Source of the DNA: Tragulus kanchil
Taxonomy: Eukaryota > Chordata > Mammalia > Artiodactyla > Tragulidae
Length of the DNA: 64,000 nucleotides
Reading direction: 5' to 3'
Assembly (NCBI GenBank): GCA_022376925.1
Contig: JAIOJX010000006.1
Coordinates: 60,411,394-60,475,393 of the forward strand
Within the stretch, counting starts at the first letter, position 1. Every line of letters begins with the position of its first letter. Positions 11,085 through 22,896 of this stretch are shown piece after piece. A model generated the notes under the pieces. It saw only the letters and a list, made by a program, of their open reading frames with translations. It ran no database searches and was not told where the DNA came from. A program made the translations under genes and the position numbers.

Positions 11085-13250
11085 TCTCAGTTTAAAAGGC
11101 TAGTCTATTTTCCCCTACAGAAACATTTGGAGCACAAACAAGCAAAAACAGTTTCTAATATTACTCATCCAACTAGTGCAGAAGCTCGCTTTAATCTCAG
11201 TGACATTGAAGTGATCTGACTCCTGCCATGTGGAAGTATTGTAGTTACAGTTTTCAGAAGGGATTTTGCATAATAGAGATGTTGGTTTAAATTCCACTTT
11301 TTCAAAATCTACTTCTATGTGTTTCAGTGGGTTAATAATTTTTTTTCTAAGTCTCAGTTTGCAAAACTGTCAAGCGGAGATAATGATACCAATGCACGTA
11401 AAAAAGCATACAGTAAGTCCTCAGCACCTTGTCCAGAACACAGTGGATGTTCTAAAGACCAATTATTATAAAAATAAATATATAAGAATAAAAAATAATA
11501 TCCTAACCATGCATAAGTTCCCTTCTCTTAGATCACAAAGTTTTCTATTCCATGCGCTATTTATCAGCCATAGGGAACTTCTTCTAGTTCGTGACACATA
11601 CCTAACTCTTTCTTAGCACTTGCTGCTTTTCCTGAATGAAACTAAAATAGACATTTATTCAATAGATGAGTAATGAATCCTTCACATTCTTCAAGTTAAG
11701 TATTTAATGGACAGGGAAACTGAAGCCGAGTAGGTTGGTGTCATCTCCTATAATCATAAGTGGACTGAAGATTTTAAAGCAAATCTGCCTAGAGGCCTAG
11801 TTTTCTTCATACACACAGAGACAGGTGTACCATGAAGTCAATGAAGCTTTAAGCTTCAGAAAGAAACATAACAATTCCATCATCAGTCCCATCTGATTTA
11901 TAAAGTAGTATACTTTAAGTGAAATTTAAACGGTCTAGATTTCTGTCCCTTTCAATTGAATATTACCCTTTATTGTATTTTCAGCTGCAGCTTCAGGATT
12001 CATTAATAGCTAAACCATGCAAATTATAAGATTATTGTCAAGTCTGAGGGAGTCCCTATACAGTGTTTTTCTTTTTCTTTGTTTTTTAAATATAAGCTAA
12101 GCGCCATGAAGACATTTGCAGCTGTTTTGTCCAGTGACTAACTGTACAGATACTTTAAGGTTTACTACTAGAAGCTATTCTCAGTTTAAAAGGCTAGTCT
12201 ATTCCTAGACATTGGGAAAAAAAAAATTTTACTCATCCAACTAGTGCAGAAGCTCGCTTTAATCTCAGTGACATTGAAGTGATCTGACTCCTGCCATGTG
12301 GAAGTATTGTAGTTACAGTTTTCAGAAGGGATTTTGCATAATAGAGATGTTGGTTTAAATTCCACTTTTTCAAAATCTACTTCTATGTGTTTCAGTGGGT
12401 TAATAATTTTTTTTCTAAGTCTCAGTTTGCAAAACTGTCAAGCGGAGATAATGATACCAATGCACGTAAAAAAGCATACAGTAAGTCCTCAGCACCTTGT
12501 CCAGAACACAGTGGATGTTCTAAAGACCAATTATTATAAAAATAAATATATAAGAATAAAAAATAATATCCTAACCATGCATAAGTTCCCTTCTCTTAGA
12601 TCACAAAGTTTTCTATTCCATGCGCTATTTATCAGCCATAGGGAACTTCTTCTAGTTCGTGACACATACCTAACTCTTTCTTAGCACTTGCTGCTTTTCC
12701 TGAATGAAACTAAAATAGACATTTATTCAATAGATGAGTAATGAATCCTTCACATTCTTCAAGTTAAGTATTTAATGGACAGGGAAACTGAAGCCGAGTA
12801 GGTTGGTGTCATCTCCTATAATCATAAGTGGACTGAAGATTTTAAAGCAAATCTGCCTAGAGGCCTAGTTTTCTTCATACACACAGAGACAGGTGTACCA
12901 TGAAGTCAATGAAGCTTTAAGCTTCAGAAAGAAACATAACAATTCCATCATCAGTCCCATCTGATTTATAAAGTAGTATACTTTAAGTGAAATTTAAACG
13001 GTCTAGATTTCTGTCCCTTTCAATTGAATATTACCCTTTATTGTATTTTCAGCTGCAGCTTCAGGATTCATTAATAGCTAAACCATGCAAATTATAAGAT
13101 TATTGTCAAGTCTGAGGGAGTCCCTATACAGTGTTTTTCTTTTTCTTTGTTTTTTAAATATAAGCTAAGCGCCATGAAGACATTTGCAGCTGTTTTGTCC
13201 AGTGACTAACTGTACAGATACTTTAAGGTTTACTACTAGAAGCTATTCTC
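11085..13250 (+). repeat. Direct duplication D5, period 1068, in single-copy-looking DNA
   Basis: Unit 11085-about 12180 and unit about 12179-13250 look identical except near the join. There, about 60 bases of the first unit (11115-11165) are replaced by a shorter, garbled stretch with an A-run (12203-12230). The underlying DNA is not a recognised transposon, so the duplication pattern is not confined to LINEs. No coding content was recognised in either unit. Confidence 0.95.
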
Positions 13251-13351
13251 ATACTGTGATGTATTGCAGAAATCCAAATACAAGCATAAATGATTGCACA
13301 CCACACAAATATATCTTAGCAATATCAAGTTAAATGTATCCTCTTATCTTC

Positions 13352-13650
13352 CCATTGTTGTTGTTGTTCACTCACTAAGCAATGTTGGACTCTTTGGACT
13401 CCATAGACAGTAGCATGCCAGGTTCCTCTGTCCACCACTATCTCCCAGAGTTCATTCAAACTGATGTCCATTGAGTCAGTGATGCTATCTAATCATCTCA
13501 TCCTCTGCCACCCCTTTTTTTTTTTGCTTTCAATCTTTGCCTGAATCATCTTTTCCAATGAACTGGCTCTTTGTATAATGTGACTTCAACAATAGTCCTC
13601 TCAATGAATATTCAGGTTGATTTCCCCTTAACTAGATTCCAAAACTGTCT
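13352..13650 (-). mobile_element. BovB-related SINE (Bov-A2/ART2A type), minus strand
   Basis: It reads as the complement of the ruminant Bov-A2/ART2A family. Features are a (GTT)n tail at 13355, CACTCACTAAGCAATGTTGG, CATGCCAGGTTCCTCTGTCC, then BovB 3' sequence TTCATTCAAACTGATGTCC, TCATCTCATCCTCTGCCACC, CAATGAATATTCAGG and TGATTTCCCCTTAACTAG. It is decayed and truncated relative to a full unit. Confidence 0.8.
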
Positions 13651-16290
13651 GTGCTTATGTGAATAAAATCTGACAGGAGGCCAAGTGATGAAGAGGTTGA
13701 AAGAGAAATAAATAATAGTCTGAGCTGACTGTGACTAAAATGTTTAACTTTTTCAGAAGTTACCAAAAAAAAAAAAAAAGATTAACACATGGCTATGATC
13801 TCTTCCCAAGTCTTTTAAAAGGACATTTTAAATTAATAATAAATGAAAATTTCAATCAACCATACTAAAAGTAACGTTTGACTAACTTTTCATACTGTGT
13901 AATATTAAAAACATGATAATTACAAAATTGTTGTCCTTGGAGGGGCATAATCAAAAATTTGACAGCCAAAAATGATACAGGTGTGCTAGGCAGTAATTAG
14001 GTGAGACAATTTTTTCTGAACTATTCATGTGTATAAGATTTTTAAATTTTATAATTTGTAATTTATTCTTATTCTAAATAAATCACTCTCATACCCCAAA
14101 TTTTGTGTTTGTAATGTGGAGTTGTATGAATTTCAGGCTTCACACCACCTGGATTTATCCTGCTAATCCAATACACTGCCATAACTTTTTACCTGTAATT
14201 TGAAGTTATATGTTATACCTAACTGTGTAGTTCTTGAAAGATTCTTAAAGTTTTAGCTTATGTCAGACAAGAAGTGCATTTATATAAAGAGTGTGTCTGT
14301 CTCTGTGTGCCCTATGATTATTTTTAACAAAAGGATATTGAAAGGAATGTATGTTGACAGTCAATCTGAAGCATATATCAAAAATAAATTCCACTCCCAC
14401 ATATTGTGTCATTTTCATACTTAACATTTTCACCTTCAGAAACTTAACTGGTTTGGTTTTCCCAGAGCCAAATAGGTAAGCCATAAGGGGAAACTTAAAC
14501 ATAGAAACTCAAGTTCTTTGCTTAAATGTCCTTTAGGAAAAATAGGATGCACACATCACATGCATATATACACACACATGGGTATTTAAAGCCCTTATAA
14601 GTAAAAAGATTCTAGCTTTGGAAGTAGTAATCCTCTTAGGCTATGATCTTGCATGTTGAAACAATGCCCTACTATGTATAATTCCAGTAGACTAGAAGGG
14701 TTTAATTTATTGAGTAGAAATAATATAAATACCTAATGTATTACCATGTCTAAATAACAAAAATTACCAAAAGGTAAAAAAAGGTAGATTGTAGAGAGCT
14801 TTTCTCTCATCTTCTGTGACATGCATGAGTTTCTATTTTCCTATGCAGCATATTTATTTTTACATTAATCTCCTTCTATTCTACAGGAATAGAAATAGAC
14901 TATAAATATCATTTCACACATTTCTTGTCACACCTAACAATAACTCACAGGGCTGTATCTATATAAATGTATGAATAATATCCTCATTCCTTTAGAGATC
15001 TATATTCTATTGCACTATGATGTGCTTCACAATTTATCGAATCAAACACTTATTGATGGACATTTGTCCTATCTACTATTTTATGCATTTTATGTAGATT
15101 TAATATTTCAAACTCTGATCATCATATACAAAAATAAACATTAAAAATAATATTCATTTGGTCACAAAATCTAATCTTTACTGATGAGAGGTGCCATCTG
15201 TGCTTCTGTGCACCCTATAGTCACATGTGCCTGTTTACATACATATTGCACTTTTTGTAATATGCTATTTAATGTTTGTTATTCTTTCACATCTTTTTAT
15301 GTTTTTATTATAGCTTTAGTTAAACTATAAAAATACTTTTGGAATTGAATCTACTACTGTGGTAACAGTTAAAATTGGAAAAGAATGAGTGATGTGATGA
15401 TCAGCATGTACTACATTTACTTTGTAAAAATGAAAAGCAAGAAATAGGAAACATAAAAACATATATCATGAGGTAGGAGATTAAAGAAATGACTATGTGT
15501 TGTACTGACACAATAACAGGAACTGAGTCTAATACATCAGCAACTGATTTGTTGGTCATAAAACCAGATAGAAGTATCAGTAAAGAACTAAATAAATGAA
15601 AGTGAGTGTGACTATTTAGAAGATTGACTCCTAAGTACTTAAAAGTACTATGGTGAAATACATATGAAAATCTAGGGAAAAAATCTACTTTAGCAAATTT
15701 TATGCGGTAACATTTAATGAAAAATGTAGTCTTGAGCAGATTTATTATGCTGATATAATGCATGACTTTTATTTTAAATTCCTTGAAACACATTAATGAT
15801 CACTGAGGAGGGAACACAATCAGGGAATAACAATAGAAAATTATGTTAATTCCTCTTGGGTACTTTGAAACTGTAGGAACACAGAATGGATAAGAAAGTT
15901 CAATATCAAAAATATTCTAAATGTGTATTGATTAACTTGTGCCTTATTGTGAAATATGAAACAAGCATAAATATATGTAGTTCCTAAAAGCATTCAGCTT
16001 ATAGGCTATCAATTATTCTGTCACTAATATTTGGAATTATGTTGATAAATCAACATTCAAAAATGCATGACACAATTATCACACTCATAATGATAGTTTG
16101 AAAAGGCCTACCGATTAAAACTTCAAAAATAATTATTTTGCCTAATAAGAGATAATATCAAACTTCATCACAGAGACTAAAGTTAATCAATCAAGAATTC
16201 AGAAAGTTAGATAAAAAGCAATTGTTGTGTTACTACCTGAATGATGGGGAAATTGCGTGAATACTAAAAGTTTTCATTAAAAGATGAGAA
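13651..16290. other. Unassigned AT-rich DNA
   Basis: No gene found. It holds an A15-type homopolymer near 13766 and short CA/TG-rich and TA-rich patches (14280-14310, 14560-14580). Open frames up to 130 codons (15401-15793, minus) show no recognisable domain and have the hydrophobic, AT-driven composition expected by chance. Confidence 0.5.
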
Positions 16291-17315
16291 GACATGCAAA
16301 TCACCAATAGACACATGAAAAGATGTTCAACATGACTCATTATTAGAGAAATACAAATCAAAACTGCAATAAAGTATCACCTCACACCAATCCAAATGGC
16401 CATCATTAAAAAAATACAAACAATGAATGATGGATATGATGTGGAAAAAAGGAAAACCTACTGCATGGTTGGTGGATTGTAAATTGATACAGCCACTGTG
16501 GAGAACAATGTGAAGATTACTTAGCAAAGCAGTCATAAAACTACCAACTGAAAGTGAAAGTGTTAGCTGTTCAGTTATGCCCAACTCTTTGCAACCCCAC
16601 GAACTGTAGCCTGCCAGGTTTCTCTGTCCATGTCCATGAGATTCACCAGAAAAGAATACTGGAGTGGGTACCCATTCCTTTCTCCAGGGCATAATCCTGA
16701 CTCAAGGACTGAACACAGGACTCATTCATCTCCTGGATTAGAAGGTAGATTTTTTACCTCTGTGTAGCCTCCAAACTGTCATATAATCTAGTAATCTCAT
16801 TACTGAATATATACCCCAAGAAAACCAAAATTCAAGTAGACCCATGTGCCCTAATGTTCATCACAGCATTATTTATAATAGCCAGGACATGGAGACACCT
16901 AGATGTCCATCAGGAGAGAAATGGATAAATAAGATGTGGTATGAATATGCAATGGAGTATCACTCAGCCATAAAAAGGAATAATTTTGAGTCAGTTGTAT
17001 TGAGGTGAGTGAGCCTATAGTCTCTTCTGCCAAGTGAAGTAAGTCAGAAACAGAAAAATATACGTTAATGCATACATATGGAATCCCCCAAAATAGTACT
17101 GATGAACCTATTTATAGAGAAGAAATGGAGAAGAAGACACAGAGAACAGACTTCTGAACACAACAGGGGAAGAAGAACCTAGGAGAGACTGAGAAAGTAG
17201 CATTTACATTTATACACCATCATATGCAAAAATAGATAACAGTTATATAGAAGCTACAGACCAGCACAACATTGTAAAGCAATTATCCTCCAATAAATAA
17301 AGTTATAAAAATTAA
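16291..17315 (+). mobile_element. L1 3' end (older copy), split by a SINE
   Basis: 16310-16548 reads as decayed L1 ORF2 C-terminal sequence (AAAAGATGTTCAACATGACT, CACCTCACACCAATCCAAATGG). After the SINE it resumes with ATTTATAATAGCCAGGACATGG and CACTCAGCCATAAAAAGG, the AAGTGAAGTAAGTCAGA segment and a 3'UTR ending in AATAAATAAAGTTATAAAAATT near 17300. Many stops and indels show that it is old. Confidence 0.85.
16549..16770 (-). mobile_element. Bov-tA SINE, minus strand, inside L1
   Basis: Complement of Bov-tA: GAAAGTGAAAGTGTTAGCTG, TCTTTGCAACCCCACGAACT, GCCTGCCAGGTTTCTCTGTCC, AGAATACTGGAGTGGGTACC, then the decayed tRNA-like head to about 16770. It interrupts the L1 3' end and so is younger than it. 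Confidence 0.88.
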
Positions 17316-17905
17316 TAAAAAATATTCAGAAGATGGAAAGAGAATGTTGGCTGCTGAATTGCTGTCCTTTAATGACACATTTGTCAGTGAGAAGATTACA
17401 GTGGCTGCGTAGTTAAACAAAAGCTTCCTGGGGAGAAGAAAAAAAAAAAAAAAACTATGATTATGAAACAGAAGACACCAGAACTTCTTAATAAGGACTC
17501 ATAATGAGATTTAATAATGCTCTGGTTCAGTTTTGTCACTTGAAAAATTGGTTGTGAGGCTATCCTCAAGCACCTAACTCCAGTCTGTTTAGAAAGGTCA
17601 TGTTTTCCAAGACATGCTGATATAGTAAATATTCTGTATATTATGCATGCAGGTATTATATTTAGAGTGAACTTTTGTTGAATATTATTCATAGAAAAGA
17701 GAAGTAGAGAGTATTAATGATTCATACCGGTGTTTTCAAAATGTGACCCCTGGCACCAATAGCATCATTGTCATAAGCTAACTTGATAAAAATGCAAATT
17801 ATAAGAACCTACTGAATTATGCACTCTTTATTTCAGACCTGGATATTTGTCTTTACATAAGGCCTCAGGTAACCCTTATGCAGGCTCTCGTTTGAGAGCT
17901 CCTGG
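17316..17905. other. Unassigned DNA with poly(A) tract
   Basis: No element or gene recognised. A run of about 18 A lies near 17440. The 98-codon minus-strand frame there reads through the complementary poly(T) as a Phe run and is not credible as a gene. Confidence 0.5.
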
Positions 17906-17910
17906 TCTAT

Positions 17911-17980
17911 ATATATATAGATATAGATATAGATATAGATATAGATATAGATATAGATATAGATATATACATATATATAT
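17911..17980 (+). repeat. Hexanucleotide microsatellite (ATAGAT)n
   Basis: About eight consecutive ATAGAT units at 17920-17965, flanked on both sides by TATATA runs. Confidence 0.95.
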
Positions 17981-18780
17981 TTGATAATTATAAAACTATA
18001 AAAATATTACTTTAAAAAAGACCACTATAAAAAGAACTATGTGCAAACTATGATGCTATTTGTTATCTTTTTATTTAATCCACTTAGTGTAAATAGGCAC
18101 ATATTTCACTGCAGAAATTGTAGTAAATTAGATGAAGTCCTGTCCCACATCCTCTTAAGGGTTTTATGTAATAAATAATATATGCATGTGCCATCTTCCT
18201 AAAATCACACACAAAAGTAGCCATTCTTAAAACATTTATTCTTAAGGTTTTGGATGAGGAATCGGGCACCTTTTCTATAATAAGGCACTGAGTAATATTT
18301 TCGTAAATATGCTAATATGCTTTTAGAAATTCTTGGAAGCATAGTTACCAGGTCAAAGTATAATTGCTGGTAACTGATTTTAAAAGATAATTCCCAGTGG
18401 AAAATTATGACAATTGAAGGAATCTAAAGGATTCCATCTCTGTGTTCTGAGGCTATTTCAGCCACACGCTAGTCCACATCCCTTTAAGAGTACAGGCCAA
18501 TAAGTTGTTTAGCAGTGTGACTGCCTTCTAGAACGTGCCAAGACATTATCATACCAGGCTCCAAAGTTTTCATTTATGAGCTGGATTTCAGGTGAATTTT
18601 GATAATACTATAGCAAATGTTGTCTCAGAATATTAATTGCTTGAAACAATTCAATGAAGTAAACTTCTTCATTACCAAATTTCACAGATTCTCACAAAAT
18701 GTGACATGGTCTTCTTGTGAACCTGCTGTATAAGGAAATAAAGCAACACAAAGACAAAATCTTACTTGAGACTTTAATAG
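17981..18780. other. Unassigned AT-rich DNA
   Basis: No gene found. The stretch around 18330-18380 loosely resembles antisense old L1, but not well enough to call. Confidence 0.4.
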
Positions 18781-19274
18781 ATGGAAACTTATTTACTTTC
18801 TCACTGTAAAATAGTGTAGACAAATGCCTATTTTCACATATCACAATAAGAATTCCATATTAAACTATTCAGTGTATGATATCACATTAGTTATACTTTG
18901 CATTTTCCTCATCATGAGTGTAGTTGATAATCTTTGTACTTACTGTATTGTGATCTTCTTCTTTGACCATTTTCCTGTTGATGTGTACCAGAGAAACTAT
19001 AATCACATGTATTTTTTAAAAATCACCATTTGTCATGGTGAATATATGTTTCACACTTGCCAATTTGCTTGACCAATTCTGTATGAGTTTTTGTCGTACA
19101 AAAGCTATAGATTCTTATTTTGTTAAATTGACCAGGTTTATTTATCTTTTTATGCTTTTATATGTTAGAAAAGCCTTCCTAATTCATAGATCAAATATAA
19201 TTTTTTAATTAAATATTACTTGTATGTATATATATATATAAATAATTATTTAAATATTTTCAGGATGGCTTTTG

Positions 19275-19598
19275 TTTTTGTTTTTGTTTTTTTTTATGTT
19301 TATTTATTTAGGTGGGGGTGTGGAGGGAGAGGGGTGGGTGGGCCACTTCCACTGATCTTTCATTTGTCTAGTTTCATCCATCTTTGTTCTTTGGCCTGTG
19401 TGGGCCTCCCATCGCGGTGGCATCTGTTGTCACAGAGTACCGACTCTGGGCGCATGCGCTCCAGAGCTCCAGCTCGGTAGTTGGACACATGGGTCCAGCC
19501 GCTCCATGGCACGTGGGATCTTCCCAGGCCAGGGATCGAACTGGTGCCCCTTGCACTGCAAGGCGGTGTCCTTACCCACTGGACCACCAGGGAAGCCC
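19275..19598 (-). mobile_element. CHR-type SINE, minus strand, with clear target-site duplication
   Basis: It runs from the T-rich complement of the A-tail (19275-19300) through TGTGGGCCTCCCATCGCGG, GCGCATGCGCTCCAGAGC, CCAGGGATCGAACTGGTGC and GGACCACCAGGGAAGCCC. It is flanked by the 14-base direct repeat CAGGATGGCTTTTG at 19261-19274 and 19599-19612, the mark of L1-mediated insertion. Confidence 0.9.
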
Positions 19599-20427
19599 CA
19601 GGATGGCTTTTGAAGTAAATATTTTTTGTTTGTTTATGTATTGTGACAATTTAGTAGATATAACAATATGGACATCAGGTGATACAACATATACTTCAGT
19701 TCCATGTACTTCCCCGATGCTGAAGAACCCGCCTGCCAATTCAGGAGACACCACAGACAAGGTGACCCCTAATACTATAGCAAATGTTGTCTCAGAAACA
19801 AATTCAATGAAGTAAACTTCTTCATTACCAAATTTCACAGATTCTCACAAAATGTGACATGGTCTTCTTGTGAACCTGCTGTATAAGGAAATAAAGCAAC
19901 ACAAAGACAAAATCTTACTTGAGACTTTAATAGATGGAAACTTATTTACTTTCTCACTGTAAAATAGTGTAGACAAATGCCTATTTTCACATATCACAAT
20001 AAGAATTCCATATTAAACTATTCAGTGTATGATATCACATTAGTTATACTTTGCATTTTCCTCATCATGAGTGTAGTTGATAATCTTTGTACTTACTGTA
20101 TTGTGATCTTCTTCTTTGACCATTTTCCTGTTGATGTGTACCAGAGAAACTATAATCACATGTATTTTTTAAAAATCACCATTTGTCATGGTGAATATAT
20201 GTTTCACACTTGCCAATTTGCTTGACCAATTCTGTATGAGTTTTTGTCGTACAAAAGCTATAGATTCTTATTTTGTTAAATTGACCAGGTTTATTTATCT
20301 TTTTATGCTTTTATATGTTAGAAAAGCCTTCCTAATTCATAGATCAAATATAATTTTTTAATTAAATATTACTTGTATGTATATATATATATAAATAATT
20401 ATTTAAATATTTTCAGGATGGCTTTTG

Positions 20428-20748
20428 TTTTTGTTTTTGTTTTTTATGTTTATTTATTTAGGTGGGGGTGTGGAGGGAGAGGGGTGGGTGGGCCACTTCC
20501 ACTGATCTTTCATTTGTCTAGTTTCATCCATCTTTGTTCTTTGGCCTGTGTGGGCCTCCCATCGCGGTGGCATCTGTTGTCACAGAGTACCGACTCTGGG
20601 CGCATGCGCTCCAGAGCTCCAGCTCGGTAGTTGGACACATGGGTCCAGCCGCTCCATGGCACGTGGGATCTTCCCAGGCCAGGGATCGAACTGGTGCCCC
20701 TTGCACTGCAAGGCGGTGTCCTTACCCACTGGACCACCAGGGAAGCCC
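20428..20748 (-). mobile_element. Second copy of the CHR-type SINE
   Basis: Duplicate of 19275-19598 through D6, with the same target-site duplication at 20414-20427 and 20749-20762 and a slightly shorter T-run. It is not an independent insertion. Confidence 0.9.
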
Positions 20749-20881
20749 CAGGATGGCTTTTGAAGTAAATATTTTTTTGTTGTGTATTGGGTTATAGATG
20801 ATTAACAATATTGTGACAATTTCAGGTGAACAACAAAGGGACTCAGCGATACATATACATATATCCATTATTTTCTAGTTT

Positions 20882-21098
20882 CCATGGTGACTCAGATGCT
20901 GAAGAACCCGCCTGCCAATTCAGGAGACACCACAGACAAGGTGACCCCTGTGTTGGGAAAATACCCTGGAGGAGGAAATGGCAACACACTTCAGTATTCT
21001 TGCCTGGATAATGCCATGGACTGAGCAGACAAGTGAACTACAGTCCATGGGATCACAAAGAATTGGACAGGACTTACTAAGCATGCACACAAACCATG
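20882..21098 (+). mobile_element. Bov-tA SINE
   Basis: CATGGTGACTCAGATGCTG, AAGAACCCGCCTGCCAATTC, GGAGGAGGAAATGGCAACAC, CAGTATTCTTGCCTGG and GTCCATGGGATCACAAAG follow the Bov-tA order from the tRNA-like head to the 3' part. Duplicated at 21970-22186. Confidence 0.88.
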
Positions 21099-21632
21099 CA
21101 TTCTCCCCCAAATTCCCTTCCTGTACAGTACGTATACTTCTATGCTTGTTTCTATAATTTTCATTGTTTAATGCTTTCATGCAAATATTTGATCAATTTT
21201 GAATATTTCCTAGTGCACAGTATGAGGAATTGGTTCAGTTTATTATTTTTCCAGCTAACAAACTGTTTTTACTTATAGAAAGGTCTATCTTTCAATCCAT
21301 AATGAAAGATGTCTTCTATTGCATATAACATGTTTTTTCTCAGAAATTTATTCCTATTTCTAAACTTTCTATTCTGACCTATTTAGTCTATTTTTGTGGA
21401 AATATCCATTTATACTTCAAGCTACATGGTATATTGTAATACTTTCTAGGGGTGGTTCCTCTACCTCTATCCTAACATTAGTATTTTTCAAGCATTTCCA
21501 GACTTTCTCACATGACTATTTTCTAACATTAATGTAAGATTTACCTTATCTAGTTAAATAAAACTTGCCAGTTTTCCTTGAGATTGATGCAAAATGTAAC
21601 TCGCTTACAGTAAAATACACATCAATGAAATA

Positions 21633-21836
21633 CCTGTGTGGGCCTCCCATCGCGGTGGCATCTGTTGTCACAGAGTACCGACTCTGGGCGCATGCGCTCC
21701 AGAGCTCCAGCTCGGTAGTTGGACACATGGGTCCAGCCGCTCCATGGCACGTGGGATCTTCCCAGGCCAGGGATCGAACTGGTGCCCCTTGCACTGCAAG
21801 GCGGTGTCCTTACCCACTGGACCACCAGGGAAGCCC
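21633..21836 (-). mobile_element. Third, truncated copy of the CHR-type SINE
   Basis: Duplicate of 20545-20748 through D7. It lacks the T-rich tail because the duplication starts inside the element, and this lack shows it was copied rather than newly inserted. Confidence 0.88.
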
Positions 21837-21969
21837 CAGGATGGCTTTTGAAGTAAATATTTTTTTGTTGTGTATTGGGTTATAGATGATTAACAATATT
21901 GTGACAATTTCAGGTGAACAACAAAGGGACTCAGCGATACATATACATATATCCATTATTTTCTAGTTT

Positions 21970-22186
21970 CCATGGTGACTCAGATGCTGAAGAACCCGCC
22001 TGCCAATTCAGGAGACACCACAGACAAGGTGACCCCTGTGTTGGGAAAATACCCTGGAGGAGGAAATGGCAACACACTTCAGTATTCTTGCCTGGATAAT
22101 GCCATGGACTGAGCAGACAAGTGAACTACAGTCCATGGGATCACAAAGAATTGGACAGGACTTACTAAGCATGCACACAAACCATG
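21970..22186 (+). mobile_element. Second copy of Bov-tA SINE
   Basis: Copy of 20882-21098 at an offset of 1088 (D7). Confidence 0.88.
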
Positions 22187-22896
22187 CATTCTCCCCCAAA
22201 TTCCCTTCCTGTACAGTACGTATACTTCTATGCTTGTTTCTATAATTTTCATTGTTTAATGCTTTCATGCAAATATTTGATCAATTTTGAATATTTCCTA
22301 GTGCACAGTATGAGGAATTGGTTCAGTTTATTATTTTTCCAGCTAACAAACTGTTTTTACTTATAGAAAGGTCTATCTTTCAATCCATAATGAAAGATGT
22401 CTTCTATTGCATATAACATGTTTTTTCTCAGAAATTTATTCCTATTTCTAAACTTTCTATTCTGACCTATTTAGTCTATTTTTGTGGAAATATCCATTTA
22501 TACTTCAAGCTACATGGTATATTGTAATACTTTCTAGGGGTGGTTCCCTCTACCTCTATCCTAACATTAGTATTTTTCAAGCATTTCCAGACTTTCTCAC
22601 ATGACTATTTTCTAACATTAATGTAAGATTTACCTTATCTAGTTAAATAAAACTTGCCAGTTTTCCTTGAGATTGATGCAAAATGTAACTCGCTTACAGT
22701 AAAATACACATCATGCTGTGTTTTATTAAGAAATAAACCTATCTATTTATATGAACTCCTACTATAATTGTGAAAGTGTTCTAGTTTTGAACTATCTTGA
22801 CTTCTCTGGAAAAGGTTTAAGTCAATAAGCACTTTCTTCTTTTAAAGTACTTCTGAATTTTGATGCCAATATTTTCTTTAGGACTTGGTTTTGACA

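Larger units (their letters stand above)
18604..20950 (+). repeat. Direct duplication D6, period 1153
   Basis: Unit 18604-about 19770 and unit 19771-about 20950. About 14 bases are missing just after the start of unit two. The last ~140 bases of unit one (19625-19720) are a scrambled or shortened version of 20765-20900, rejoining at GCTGAAGAACCCGCCTGCC. A T-run inside the SINE tail differs by 3 bases between copies. Confidence 0.93.
20545..22713 (+). repeat. Direct duplication D7, period 1088
   Basis: Unit 20545-about 21623 and unit 21633-22713. The short filler ATGAAATA sits at the join. The copies read the same apart from one extra C (GGTTCCTC against GGTTCCCTC). The first unit overlaps the second unit of D6 by about 400 bp. 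Confidence 0.95.

Noticed and set aside
11266..11616. 116-codon frame conserved perfectly at 12334-12684
   Set aside because: The identity comes from the 1068-bp duplication, not selection. There is no recognisable domain, and the lack of any change gives no evidence of coding constraint.
19384..19815. 143-codon frame and its relatives in other frames, with copies near 20534 and 21565
   Set aside because: All lie in a CHR SINE, whose GC-rich body yields open frames on both strands.
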